Origin: Setoptus koraiensis
Lineage: Eukaryota; Arthropoda
Assembly (NCBI GenBank): GCA_048013815.1
Contig: CM106586.1
Location: 18,972,001-19,036,000, forward strand
Direction: 5' to 3'
DNA length: 64,000 bases
Positions within the stretch are counted from its first letter, which is position 1, and every line of letters starts with the position of its first letter. Shown here piece after piece: positions 48,674 to 60,869 of the stretch. The notes below the pieces were generated by a model. The model saw only the letters and a program-made list of their open reading frames with translations, did not search any database and was not told where the DNA came from. A program made the translations under genes and the position numbers.

Positions 48674-49557
48674 TCAATAGTTGGAATTCATGTTGGTGTA
48701 AGTTGAAAGGAGTCGGCTGATTGCTGATACATTACGTCCCACTAAAAATTGTTGTGAAATTGTTAAAAGTAATCATTAATTTTCCATTAATATTGTCGCA
48801 TGTCTACAGCATGTCGCGCGGACCTTTTTCAATCGATTCACCAATGGGGTCTACTTACCGTGAGCCTTTGTGCCAGAAGCAGGCAATGCCCGGGTGCAAC
48901 GAGAACTTGCTGGCTTGTAATCCCTACAAATCATTCTTGGCATTCGCGATATAGCTCTTTCTAGCACTGTCTTGATAAATTCCATTGCTTCTACACCACA
49001 TTTCTGCTCAATAAGCGAATGGGTACACTCTTGGAATCTGTTCAGATTACTGTAAGAAAATTTACGCACGAACAAAATTAATATTGACAGTTAGTGTTAT
49101 GTGACACATTTGGGCCCACCCTCAGGTTAAGTATCAATTTTACCTACCAACAACCCAAGGTCATCTTGTCGAAGGCCATAGCTTTGTGTATGCCTTCGAA
49201 TGCCACCTGTAGATCCGTGAGACACCCGGACATGAAATGTTTGCGAACTCCGTTTAGGCAAGGGGCATGCTTTTTGTATGTCTCTCGCAACTTGGTTTCT
49301 CTGGTACAAAATTCCGATCTCATTTGTTTGGCATGAACAAAGAACATATCTACTAATCCTTTAGCAGCGTAGTCTAAACATCTACTGGTGTAATTGTCTG
49401 TACAATCGACAGCCTCCTTCAAAAGAACACACTGTTGGTCGATTTCGGAATCAGCCACAGGTAAACCCTTAGGATTTTGTATTATACTTAATGCCAAAGT
49501 TGTACATAAGTCCACCTCTCTCATGTGGCAAGACTCTGTCGATGTTACAACGTCTAT
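48674..49557 (-). CDS. Cys-rich secreted protein, DUF19/hemolymph-glycoprotein-like (5' incomplete)
   Basis: Three exons join in phase: about 49557-49149, 49049-48859 and 48741-48674. Exon 1 contains MREVDLC, DQQCVLLKEAVDCTDN, CLDYAAKG and a C-rich C-terminal part. Exon 2 begins at a split Cys codon, giving LGC-C-NLNRFQECTHSLIEQKCG, the CC..L..F..C pattern of arthropod/nematode DUF19 and 27-kDa hemolymph proteins. Exon 3 reads VGRNVSAISRLLST and stops before an AATAAA-like AAATAAATG at about 48653. Donors are GTAGGT (rather weak) and GTAAGT. The signal-peptide exon must lie upstream but I could not place it; the 5' boundary is uncertain. Even Cys spacing suggests disulfides in an extracellular protein. 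Ligand unknown. Confidence 0.6.
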
Positions 49558-51586
49558 TAGCTCATTATTAAATAGTCCTATTAGGACTAATAGAACAACT
49601 GGACGTAAACAGAGGGAGAGAGAGAGAGATTTTTATGTATGCTGTTTTATTACTTGATTCGAAATCGATTTTAATGGTTGATCATCTCTTATACTAACCT
49701 GGCAAATACACTAAACAACCGAAGTCGATATTCTGTAATGAGAGGTTCTTCATTTTGACTTTAATTGGTCTCTTCAAAAATGCCCAATGTAATTGGCGTT
49801 GTTTGTTTAAAGGCAGCCTCAAACAATGAGGAATGTACCAGAAACTGTTATAGATGAATTCACTGACTATTCTTTAACGTTATGTGATTGGATGTTAGTT
49901 TGCTCACGCGAACCAAAGACAAGAAAACTGTTTGAAATTACATAAATTCTATCAGAATAATGATATAGGATCATAATGAATGATACATAGAGACATCGAA
50001 ATCGAACTGTGATTCCACTTCCTACAGATAATCACTTAGTTGAATTTCACTGATATTCATTTACCTTTTTGCACGTCACGAATGTTAGCTTGGCACTATA
50101 TCAGTCCCAAACAACAATTCAATTATTCCACTCAATCGCATGGAGTCAGAAAGATGGAATGGAATTCGTCGCATCAGAATAGGAATTTTAAAAATAAAAA
50201 TCAATCTCGCGTGATGCTTTCAGCAACATGCTCGAGAGATAGACTCAATAGATAGTTATGCTCATGCATGACCAAATATCCATCAATAACACTATTTATT
50301 TATGTTTTTTTCTAGTTATAATTTAGTTTTAATTATGTTCATGGTCCTGAAAACTTAACCATGAACATAATTAAAATGCCGATTGAACAAATTTTCAGTC
50401 CGGAACAATGTAGATAGTGCCGAGGTGAATCATGCAGTGACGTGCAAAGTATTTTCGATTAAAGATTCTCCAAGCCAATCCTCTCAAGCTGGGCGAAATC
50501 CAAACTTTCGAATTAATCGTACGACAATGCTCGTTATCCGTGTCCATTCAGGCATGTCGTTTAGTATAAACAAACAACGAGGGATTTTCTAGATTTCCTA
50601 CTGCGTCACTGTAAACAAAGTTCTGGGTTGGTGCGACAGAATGGCACTCGAGAAATCGATCTAGGCGATATTTGTCTTTGCTCAAAAAAAAAAAAAAATG
50701 TTATTCCTTGTTTTGCCCAGATTCTGAAACGAAGGTCAATCGTTCAAGCTCATTGTTTGCATAATTTTTGAATTTTTACGGGACTAATTAACAGTATGCC
50801 CGCCTACACCTAACTAACTGTTCTTATCTGAAGCTGGTTCACTGTTTTTTCCTCGTGATTGCATGAAAACAGAAGAAGTGATGAATGTCTCATGGCACGA
50901 ATTATGTGTAATGGTGGCACGCAACTTCGTATGTAATTAAACTCGACAAAAAATTGTTCAATTTACCGTAAGAATGGGTTCACTATGGACACTAGCGTAA
51001 TCAGAAAAGTTTTAGTAAGCTTTGTTCGAACTCCATCGATAAGGTCAGTTTTGCCTCGCTAATTCTAAACTATTCTTGCAATCTCCAAATCTACTCGGTT
51101 CTCTTCAAACTTACTAGGCCCCCATCCATCAATTTGATGTGGGTCATTGATCTTTGCTTTTTCTTATTGCAATGCAACTCGGTTTCAATTTAGCCATTTT
51201 TTACTGCAAATTTTCCCTACAAAAACGGTTCGAACTTCGAAGAGGCTAAACTAGTCGGAAAATGAGCTGACCAAATTGAATCAATGAATCTAACCAATCT
51301 AATGAATTTCAACTACCAAACCTTTGGTAGGATCTTTCATTCTGATTGCAAACGAGTACAGATATTAGATGGATATTTCACAAATGGTTTATTATCGACG
51401 TGAAGTTTCTTGTGATCTAAGCCGCAACAAATTAAGAGGAGCACGATCACTTCGATGACCGATCCAGTTGAAAGATAAAGCTTTGTTCCGAATAAGAGCT
51501 CAGGGATCGTCAATCTTGACAGGTACAATGACTAAGAAGATTTGAATGGAGGCACTATCTGCATTGTAACATACGTTAGAACATTT
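49558..51586. other. intergenic region, AT-rich
   Basis: Probably contains the missing 5' exon of the DUF19-like gene. Features seen are a GA run near 49612-49630, a perfect 19-bp-arm hairpin (50327-50376) and an A14 tract near 50684-50697. No frame shows a recognised domain. Confidence 0.5.
50327..50376. repeat. perfect hairpin, 19-bp arms
   Basis: TTTTAATTATGTTCATGGT (50327-50345), loop CCTGAAAACTTA (50346-50357), then the exact reverse complement (50358-50376). Too short for a typical pre-miRNA. The absence of any mismatch suggests a recent origin. Confidence 0.95.
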
Positions 51587-53700
51587 TCACAATGCAGACT
51601 GCAATGTTAATACTAGTCCAGATGTGATCCATCCAATCAACTACAGATAAAATGCAAGAATAGTGTTGATTAATAAAGAATAAAAATAAAACAGTTGCAC
51701 ACATTGAATGAATCATTCATCTACACTTACCGACGGCAAGCTAGCCAGTGTCACTGGATACGTGTGACCGATAACAAATGAAGTATTTTCGGTAGAAGAT
51801 AAATCTTCTGCTACAAACAACAATCGTCCCAAGTTGCGTTTACTGAGTAGCGATTGGTGAATGATTAGTTTTTGCATTGCGTGATATATGACTACAAACT
51901 GGGTACAAGTTCATGGGCAGTTCACAAATACAATAAGGTTACGATTGTAAAATTTGCATAAAATTATTACATTAGCAATAAATGTAGATTGTTTGTATTA
52001 TCTTAAGTTAGTTATAGGCCATTCAGAGTTACAAGGTCACTCAAGAGAGTTCAATTAATACTCACAGGGCCATGGATGAAGGCCGCACTGAAGCTGACCA
52101 CTAACAGGGGGATCCAATAGCCGGCAAAAATTATATGAATTACCTTGAGTTGGAGCGAGTCTAGATCTGTCATTTTCATTAGTGTGGCGAGAGTCATCAC
52201 GATGCAAGGCAGTTTAAAGACAAACTCCATATGCAAATAAACGGTGTAAGATTGTTTTAATTGATCCAAATCTCCACGCAATTCAGTTACCATTCTGATT
52301 AATCGATCAATCTTCCTTGACAAGTCAACCAAATTCTGTTCACTTTTGTCGGTTATTGCATTTGCCAATGATTTGCCCAGGCGCCTTCTAGTCCGAGATT
52401 TTCTAATAGATTCATTTTGGCAAACTACACTGTTGACAGCCTTTATCATTTCGACCTCGTGGACAGTTTTATAATCGTAATTGGAATTGGTTCTTGCTCC
52501 CGCACCTGTCTCAAAGCTTTTTGGTATAGCAAGTGGATTTCTGGTCTTATGATGCGAGTATAATTTCACTAGTTGCGAGGAGAAACTCATTGCACGCCTG
52601 GCCTTGCCATGACAAACTAAACAGTCGGCAAGAAATTTAGCAATATCTAGAAATTCGTAGATGCAGTTTGAAACGGCCATTAACATCATTAGGTAAGGAC
52701 AGAGACGTTGCTTCAGGAACAATGTCATCGAGTAATGACAGTTGACCAATTCGAATGTCAGCGTTGCTCTAAGAAAAATAATCACTATGACGAATACAGA
52801 CGGAGAGATGATAAGGTTCATGTAAGACAGAAATCTCATTGTCATTATATCCATTATATAAGGTGAGCCCCTTTTGAGAAATATTCTCGGAAATTTGAGT
52901 TGATAGTGAATCTCTCGAAATTCATCATCGAAATCAAACAAATTATACTCATTTTGTGTAGCTTTATAAGTTTCGTCTAGATAATAAATGGCTGGTGCTT
53001 GACTTGAGGATGCTGAATTCGTTGAATGACATTGAAATTGATTAGTTCGTTTTTCAATTCTCTCACTTGTTGTTACGACCGTCAATTGACTCGCATCATG
53101 ATGAATAGAGCGCTTCATCTTTTCACAATGTAATTTATCTTCAGATCGAACTGCATCGGTCAGACCGAAAATGTACAACCAGGCCCGTGGTGTCAAGTAA
53201 AGCGATCTCATGTAGGTTGCCGTCTCCACTAGGAGGTGCCTCCGATTCTTGGTTTCATTTGGATTGATTATTCGTCCGATATTTCTCCAACGAAGCAAAT
53301 AAGCTTCGAGGACCAGTAGCGCACCGACTTTGTTGAGCATTAGAGAGCATTTATAAAACCCAAATGGATCACCTATCCAATGTAAACGATGGCTCAGGCT
53401 AGCGAAACTGTATGCCGTGCATGAGGCCACCACGTGGAATCCCACTAATAGATCAAACATCAACCAGATCAAATAGGTCCATTTAAATTGCTTATTCCTG
53501 AGATAAAGCTGCACTCGATCTCCCATTTTACCTAATAATGTTCTCTCTTTGATATTCAGCTCTTGTCGATTAATATTTCGTATTACTGCTTGCTTGTCAT
53601 CTTCATCCTCGTCTTCATCGTACATCTCATCCACCGAGTTGTTGATGTATTTACAAAAGAACCTGAAATGCTCAAATATGTTGAATCTCATTGAATCCAT
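51587..53700 (-). CDS. gustatory-receptor-like 7TM chemoreceptor
   Basis: Three exons, all phase 0: 53700-52066, 51898-51731 and 51640-51587, giving about 618 aa. Hydrophobic segments include WTYLIWLMFDLLVGFHVVAS, CSLMLNKVGALLVLEAYLL, LIISPSVFVIVIIFLRATL, YLMMLMAVSNCIYEFLDI, FVFKLPCIVMTLATLM and IIFAGYWIPLLVVSFSAAFI. The short last exons give NLGRLLFVAED, then FVIGHTYPVTLASLPS-LIGWITSGLVLTLQ, matching the final loop and TM7 layout of insect/arachnid Gr proteins, whose terminal introns are phase 0. The N-terminus is acidic (EMYDEDEDEDD). Two long loops, Ser/Thr-rich and basic, make it larger than the usual 400-450 aa. Likely a ligand-gated cation channel subunit in sensory neurons; ligand unknown. 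The TYhhhhhQF motif of insect Grs is not clear. Confidence 0.72.
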
Positions 53701-55347
53701 GCTACAGTTGTCACTGTTTGCTACAGCGGCTTGGCAAATTGCCGATCAAATGAAGAAATTCCCTGTTGTGCATCGAGTGTTTATATCATGCCCAATAGGT
53801 ACTGCAGTTAAATTACATACTATTCAAACTATTTTTCTAACTACTTTCTCGTTGTCGCAATGCTAGATATTCGATCTTCATGGGCATACTTCAGAAATCG
53901 TGAAACCATAACGTTACTCAGGAAAGAGTTTATTTTAATGAAAAAGTTAGTCGAAATGTAGGCATACAATTGAAGTGGACGGACCTCTCTGGCCTGTTAT
54001 GATTCTAGCTCATTAGTACGCATACTCTGTATCACACTGCGTCTTTGTGCTTTTCCACCAGCTAATGTCTCCATCTCAGCATTTCTTATTGAACCACAAG
54101 GTCTATTAGCATCAAGGTTCATTAGCATCAATAATTCAAATGTCTATGTATGCGCTAAGCACAGGGTCTCAAGATTTCGTGAGAATAATTTATGCTTTTT
54201 CGTCTAGTCGCCTCAATGCCGAATGAACACGTTGCATTGTCTGAAATGGCGAAAGTAAGCTTCCGGTTGCAAAAGTAAGCTCTCCAAGCATTAACACGAA
54301 AAAGACGAACGGAACCACAAATTTCTGACAGACACAAACACGTTGCATTGGATACAAATTCGACAATTTAATCCCGCCCTCTCTCTCTCTCTCTCTCTCT
54401 GCTCTGTATCTCTGGTTGAGTTGAAACCATTCAAAATCAGTTTTCATGGCGGGAAAGACCGAACTTTGATGTTCTTAGTGGAAATAAATGGGGCTCAAAA
54501 GAATTTTCTAGGTAGGTTTGGCCTAAATTCACGAAGTTCCAGAGTTTGGTCATCACGTGGAAAAATTTCGGTTCGGAGCAGATTATGTTCTTCCTTCTAA
54601 TTCGATAACAACATTCTCACGGTTATGAAAGATTTTAACCAATTTTCAATTTCTTATCATTCTAAAACTATCATGTTTCCGCTACATTATCTAGGTTGAA
54701 TCATCTGGATCTGTGTGAAACTGTCGTGCCATCCGATTATCAAGGCTACGTAAGATCCCTTTCGCAAAAATAAAGGGTTGTGCACTAGGAATTCTGTATA
54801 TAGTCGCAAATCCACTAGATTGATTCATCAGCATTGACCTTGTCAGACTGGATTACTGCTTGAATGGCTTACAATGGCTTTCAGTGTCATCTATACAGCT
54901 TGTCATGTGAATACCTTGTATTATTTCGCACATCGAACTTCGTTGGTTGCATGTTTGTCATTGTTCGATCCACCACAATCCAGGGAACTGATAATATTGG
55001 TTTCACTCGACTATTTCCGTCCTGAATACAGCATCACAACAAGCGCATTATCAATTGACTCATGTTCTGGTTCTGCGCGACTCGAAGCTCATGCAAACAT
55101 CGTAAAAATTGTCAACAGTGAGCGAGATTCGTATTCGCTCCCAGACACACTTAATTCCGGCTGGATTAATTGACTGTCGATGCTCGCTTAATTAACTCTC
55201 TTGACAACTTCTCTAGGACACTAGATAATTGAGCAATAATTGAGTGGTCTCGGCAGTAGCATCACTCACCGCCGCCACTGCACGAGAACAACACGAGAGC
55301 GAAACTTTGTGTACAAAAAACAATTAGTTCTGTAGATTCAAGTTGCC
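53701..55347. other. intergenic region between divergent chemoreceptor and CAP genes
   Basis: The two genes point away from each other, so both promoters lie here. A CT run is at 54379-54401. No recognised coding sequence; the longest frames (54343-54600, 54874-55173) have no family motif. Confidence 0.55.
54379..54401. repeat. CT microsatellite
   Basis: About eleven CT dinucleotides. Confidence 0.9.
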
Positions 55348-56196
55348 ATGTTGACCATACCCCATCGAAGTGGTGCCTTCTTCGTGTTCGTTGTCTATCT
55401 AACTCACAACTGTCACTTTTTTCGAGAGACATATTGCCAACAGGACATATTGCTTGGCAGATCTTGGAGAACAGAGAATCAACAAACCCGAACATCCAAT
55501 CATGAAATTGCCCAGAACGAAACGAGAGCGAAACGTTTAAATCGGGCTGTTTCCAACAAAGGCAAAGAAAACAACGACATACGCCAAGATGAATGTTATG
55601 ACGATTTCATCACAGACTGTTTGCAAACCCACGACATGTACCGTGCGATGCATAGAGTGCCGCCTCTCGAGGCCAACACAAAAGTAAGATCAGCTATTGT
55701 GGCATGCAGACAGAGACTTTTTTCATAAGTGATTTTTGTTTCGAAAGCTCAACTTGAGATAATCATTTCATTATACTCAATCATTTATAATTAGCTGATG
55801 GATTACGCGAAGCAGAGGGCAAATGAGCTGGCCATAACAAACGTCCTCGCACACCCAGCCCATTCGGCTTACGGGGAGAATTTGGCCTTTTCGTCGCAAA
55901 AGGATAGCACCTGTAGCGATCTAATTGAGATGTGGTACGATGAGGAAAGGTTATACAATTGGCGCAATCCAAACTTCAATACGGCTATTGGTCATTTCTC
56001 GCAATTGGTCTGGCGGGATTCGGCTCGGATAGGCTGTGCGCGTAGTTTCAGCAATAGAGGAGTCTATTTGGTGTGCAATTATGACCCACCAGGTAACGTC
56101 ATGGGACAGTTCAGAAAGCAAGTGACCCCGCCAAAACGCGGCCCCAAAGAGAGCATCCCTCCAGCCAATAGTTACTGTCCACAGACTGACTCTTAG
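55348..56196 (+). CDS. secreted CAP-domain protein (GAPR-1-like)
   Basis: Two exons, 55348-55683 and 55795-56196, phase 0, 245 aa. CAP (CRISP/antigen 5/PR-1) proteins are mostly extracellular; GAPR-1 is the Golgi member. The N-terminus has a hydrophobic run AFFVFVVYL, likely a signal peptide, and about 60 mostly polar residues before the domain. The domain has THDMYRAMHRVPPLEANTK, YAKQRANEL, AYGENLAFS, MWYDEERLYNW, CAP1 signature GHFSQLVWRDS and CAP2 signature YLVCNYDPPGNVMGQF. The two His and two Glu of the CAP cavity are present. The C-terminal PPANSYCPQ has an extra Cys, so disulfides are likely, unlike GAPR-1. Convergent with ADA2b, stops 196 bp apart. Confidence 0.9.
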
Positions 56197-56337
56197 GCAA
56201 TCCCGCGGATGAGATTGGTACAGATTGGATTTTGTATCCTCCGATAAACTGAGTTTACAAGTGCATCTGGAAACTCTCTTGACTCGATATAACATAGAAA
56301 TCAACCGATCATGCTGTCTAAACTACATTGGTTATTA

Positions 56338-56351
56338 ACCAAAATTTTGGT
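56338..56351. repeat. 14-bp palindrome between convergent genes
   Basis: ACCAAAATTTTGGT, a perfect palindrome in the 196-bp gap between the CAP and ADA2b stop codons, next to a minus-strand ATTAAA (56374-56379) that may be the ADA2b poly(A) signal. Confidence 0.6.
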
Positions 56352-56392
56352 AATGTAAAGTGTATTACCATTGTTTAATGAACAAAATTACA

Positions 56393-58127
56393 TTAGGCTT
56401 TGATCCAATTATTTTTAGTTAAAAAACCTACTATCTTCCTATAGAGGGCTTTGTCAATATTCTCTATAGAGGATTTGTGTTGTGAACCCTTCCTCTTCTT
56501 TTGGGCATGCTCCTAGAGAGGCGAATAGTGGATGAATAAATTATAGCTAGTTAATGTCATGTAGATAAAATTAGATAGGCAAGACAATCATATGTGAGAC
56601 ATCTTTTAGAACACTTACTTTAAGAATCATAGTTTTGAGGGATATGTATTGAGATGGCCTCAAACTCAAGGATTTGCACAGTCTTTTTTCACTCTCACAG
56701 AGTAACCTCCAACAAGGTAATGGAGTTTGATCATAACTATTTGAATTTGATTGCCTTGTGCTTTTAGTTGGCGAACCATTTTTGCTGGTGGCTCCTTTCT
56801 TCTGAGGTGAACTTTTTTGGGGAGGTGCAGCATGCTCTTTGATTATGTCTGGGACCTTGTCCGTCTGTAGAACAGCAGTCTTTGGAGGTGGCTTTTTAAT
56901 TGAGGAGGGTAAAGATTTTGCTGGGCTAGATGGGGTACTATTGGAATTATTCAAATGCTTAGCCCCATTCTTGCGAAGCTTGACCAACTCTTTGATCCTA
57001 AGTTTCAGCTCTTTTTCCCTTGCTAGATTTTTTATTAATTGATTGTGCTCTCTAGCTGAATTGAATTGGCAGAATATCCTCAATTTCTCTTCCATATTGT
57101 TGAAGTCTTTTTCCGCTATACTTTTGTTGAGGTTACTGAAGTAGGATGATAATATTGAGCCTGGTTCAGATAAGGCATCAGTTGTAGGGTCACTCTCGTT
57201 TGCTGTAGAGTTGTTCTTATCTGGGGGAGCAGTTAATGCATTGGATAAAAAAGATGTGGCAGTTGTGTTTGTTTGATTCGTATGTGTATTTGCTTGTGGA
57301 TTGTTAAGATCGTCGTTCTCTTCTGGATGCGTGTGAAAAAATAATTTGACTAGATTATATTCAAGAACAACTCTCTTTTGACGAAATCTTTCTCTTAGCC
57401 TGTCGGAGTACATGTTGATATGTGCAATCTTCAACGCCTGGTCTAACTCAGTATCATCGTTTGCATTTACAGCTAACCTGGACACCACTAATTCTGCGTC
57501 ATTGTCATACTCTCTTTCAAAGTCGTCACGTTTTGGCATATAACCAAGACGTAACTGTTGATCTCTATTAATGTCAACAACGTTCTGCTTTTGAGGTAGA
57601 GAGAGGCTCGGTGAAAGAGGACCGTCACCAGGACAGGTATGATCGTGGATTTTATATGCGTCACGATCTACAGCTTGCCAAGTTGCCCTTCCAATGAACT
57701 CGTTCACATACACGTTCAAATATCGTTCTTTGCATTGCTGTTCATCCTTAGTCCCGACACTTGCGGCAATTTCGCACCAATTACCAATTCCATATAGTTC
57801 AATCGCTTCTAATAGTGCCAACTCTTCGCTTGCCCTCCAAGAGTCATCGATTATAGGAAATGAGCCACAATCAATCAATTCGTAAGGATGGTCACTCTGA
57901 TGGTCGCCTATCTCCGCTCCTGCCGAATAACACTGTTAACAGTAGTTGAAAAAGATTATGGATTGATGATCAAAAATGCACAGAGATGATAAAGGAAATC
58001 ATATGGGACAGTTATATATTATAATTACCTCCAGGCAAAGGTTTATGTCTTGACATTTGTCACATTTTACATAAACTCCACGTTTGGCATTGATCTTCTC
58101 TTCACAATATGTGCATTCCACAGCCAT
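56393..58127 (-). CDS. TADA2B: transcriptional adaptor ADA2b (SAGA HAT module)
   Basis: Three exons: 58127-58029, 57932-56619 and 56512-56393, all phase 0, 510 aa. ADA2b links histone acetyltransferase Gcn5 to the SAGA complex in the nucleus. Order: ZZ zinc finger (residues 5 to about 50; CTYCEEKI, CDKCQDINLC, CYSAGAEIGDH), SANT domain (about 60-110; WRASEELALLEAIELYGIGNW), the ADA2b-type block DHTCPGDGPLSPSLSLP and LGYMPKRDDFEREYDNDAE, a Lys/Ser/Pro-rich linker, and a SWIRM-type end (WRLLCESEKRLCKSLSLRPSQYISLKTMILK, then LYRKIVGFLTKNNWI). The block after SANT is closer to human TADA2B than TADA2A. I start at MAVECTYC, next to the ZZ finger as in human; an upstream in-frame Met (58187) would add 20 residues. 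Confidence 0.93.
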
Positions 58128-59705
58128 TAGCCTCGAGGCCCTGATAGATCGATGAAGATGATGGGTGTTTGTGAGTTTTTTTTTCAACTAAGATAATGGA
58201 CTCTCATGATTACTCTCATGATTACCTCAACTATAGATACCATCAACAAACATCACTGAGAAAGACATTTGACAATGAGATTAGAACCAGTCGGTACCAG
58301 CCCAAAAAGACTGCTTAAAATCTGCATCTTAATCGATTCAAGACAAAAAGCATTACTGGAACCATGATCACAATTGTTTCAAATCTGGTGCTGTGAGTCG
58401 ATGAGTGGCTATAGTAAGGTTTTTCTTGCAAATAATTTCTATATAAAATTGTTCTTACCGGCTTTGTATATATCCCGAATGAGGTCAATGACATCAACGT
58501 TTTTAAAGAATCTGATATTATACGCTATATATTACGATTATCTGGAACCGATCGGATGAATTTGCAATAAATTAGATGGAGGTATACAATGTGGCATTTG
58601 ATATTTGTGTGCTTGATATATAACGTTGTAGGTGACTGTCGGAATTGTTTTGTTTCTACAGTCGTGCTTCTATTCCAATTCGTTGTGTACTAATATTTGA
58701 TTGTAAATATATTTAAAAATTATGCGGCGCTAGTTTTCTGTTTGTGATGATACTAGTGGCGAATATCTGTGTTCCAAAAGCAATCGTCGTTGTTCTGGCA
58801 ACAAATGTCGCAGACATAAATATAGTAATTAATCGTTATAAGCTAATATAAGGTGATTGTGGTGGATTTAGCAAGCATGCATTTAACACAAGTGGAGATC
58901 AGTGAAAGTAATAGAAGAAATTGTATCTGATGGATAGTTCGTTGTTGTAGTGTAGATGTTGTATAGTATGGTAATGTTTGTTGTATAGTATAATAGTAAT
59001 CTATATGTTAAACTTCTTTTTTCCCTCACGTGTATGTATGTGTCTCCTTATATATGTACTATATATATATATGTATATATTAGTCGATCTATCATCGCAC
59101 CATCATCAACATTAATTGACTAAACGGCAGGGCGCTAGGAAATATTGTATCATGAAGGATTATTTCCAGTGAATGTAGTACCACAGTAGTAATAATCAAA
59201 GCGATTGGACGATTCAGATTGTTATTTGACAAATTAATAATAGTGTGTGTCCAATTGTTGTTGTCGTTGTTATTGTTGTTTGTGGCCTTGGATCGCTTCC
59301 ATTCGACTTGCAAAAAGGTAATGGCTAAATTGTTTGCTGTCCAGCATCCAGACCATGATAGCAATGGGACCGATATAATACAAATATATTAGTGATAGAT
59401 GTAATTGATGAAATAGATATAGCTGCAATAGAAATAATTTATAATGATAATGCTAATAAAATTGTGATAATAACGTGATGGATTAAATAGCACAGAACAT
59501 TGATACGAATGTAGTGAGCCGACGTTCCTCTGGCAGACAGTACTGCTGTTGTTTTGCAATTATGAACAGAAAATCGTTCTTACATTCGCTGTGCTGATTG
59601 CCGTACATGCATTCACGGTATAGGATTAAGGTCCCAACATTAATGCATGTAAGTGTACCAATTCTCTTCTGACACTGCTGTTAACAGTCTGTGTGTGTGT
59701 GCGTG

Positions 59706-59771
<66 letters not shown>

Positions 59772-60869
59772 TATGTGTGTGCAGTGAGAGTGGATTGTCT
59801 GTCCGTCTGTCTGTACATTCGTTAGTTCGTTCGTTGGTTCGTTCGTTCGTTAGTTTGTGTCATACTAGCACAGTGGAATCGCTGGCTCATTGACGTTCGC
59901 CCAATATTTGTTGTGCTCTCTCTCTCTCTCTCACTTGCAAAGCACACACTCACACGAAGATTCCGTGTGTGCGCATTTTACAACCACCTTGATATCACTA
60001 CAAAAAAGTCCGCTTGGGGGCTCTCGCTGCCTGGCAGCACCGCTTCGATCAGCTGTACTGGTCGAGCCCTCAAACCTTTTTCCACAATCGCTATCGACGC
60101 GTTTCAGTAGCCACCCACAAAATTACCGATGAATAGATCGAACAGCTTCAAACTGCTGATTAGTGTTTCAAGATGTGCCATGCTTGATGATCCTATTAAG
60201 GCGCACCGAGCGCCTCTGTCGGATTTCTTCTGTCGACACTTGTGTTGTTATAAAATTTACACATCGTACAGATACATGCTCTCGCTCTCTCGCACACACA
60301 CACACACCCGATACAAGCGCAACAACTGTAGAAGGCCCAATGCCGACGCACTAATGCATTCAGACAAGCAACGTCTGTTTGCCGAACAGCGGCTGCTGTG
60401 GCCGCACTTTGCCGATAGCGCTGCTTGCCCACCTTGATATAGTGATATGTACTACAAGTACACTACAAGTAATAAGTATTGTGTTGTAGCACACCGCTAT
60501 ACCAGCTCACATAATGATGCTCTGCGCATAGAGCGAAATTCAAACTTTCAGGGTATTGATAATACCCTATTGTGTCAAGAAAGGGCAATTATTGCGCACA
60601 TAAAGGTCACAACCATTTTGCACTGTGTTGTACCTTTGGAGAACCACTTTTTTTTTAAATGTGCAGATGCTAATAAAACACACAGACACACACGCACATC
60701 AGTCTAATTTCGTCACGTTTACATTTAAACATTTGTCTGTCGGATATTTGAGCAAACAGGGCCTCGTCCGACACTGTTATCTCTGTTTCTAGTATTATTA
60801 GAAAATCGTTACAACCTAGATAGTAAAATAATACCCATACGAATTTTAACATTGACCATCAACTAAACC
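58128..60869. other. intergenic region with microsatellites
   Basis: Lies between divergent ADA2b (-) and CK2 beta (+), so it holds both promoters. There is a long TG array (59691-59775), TTCG/GTTCG repeats (59818-59855), a CT run near 59922 and a CA run near 60293. No coding sequence recognised. Confidence 0.55.
59691..59775. repeat. long TG/CA microsatellite
   Basis: About 40 TG dinucleotides with four TGCG interruptions, the longest simple repeat in the window. Confidence 0.97.
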
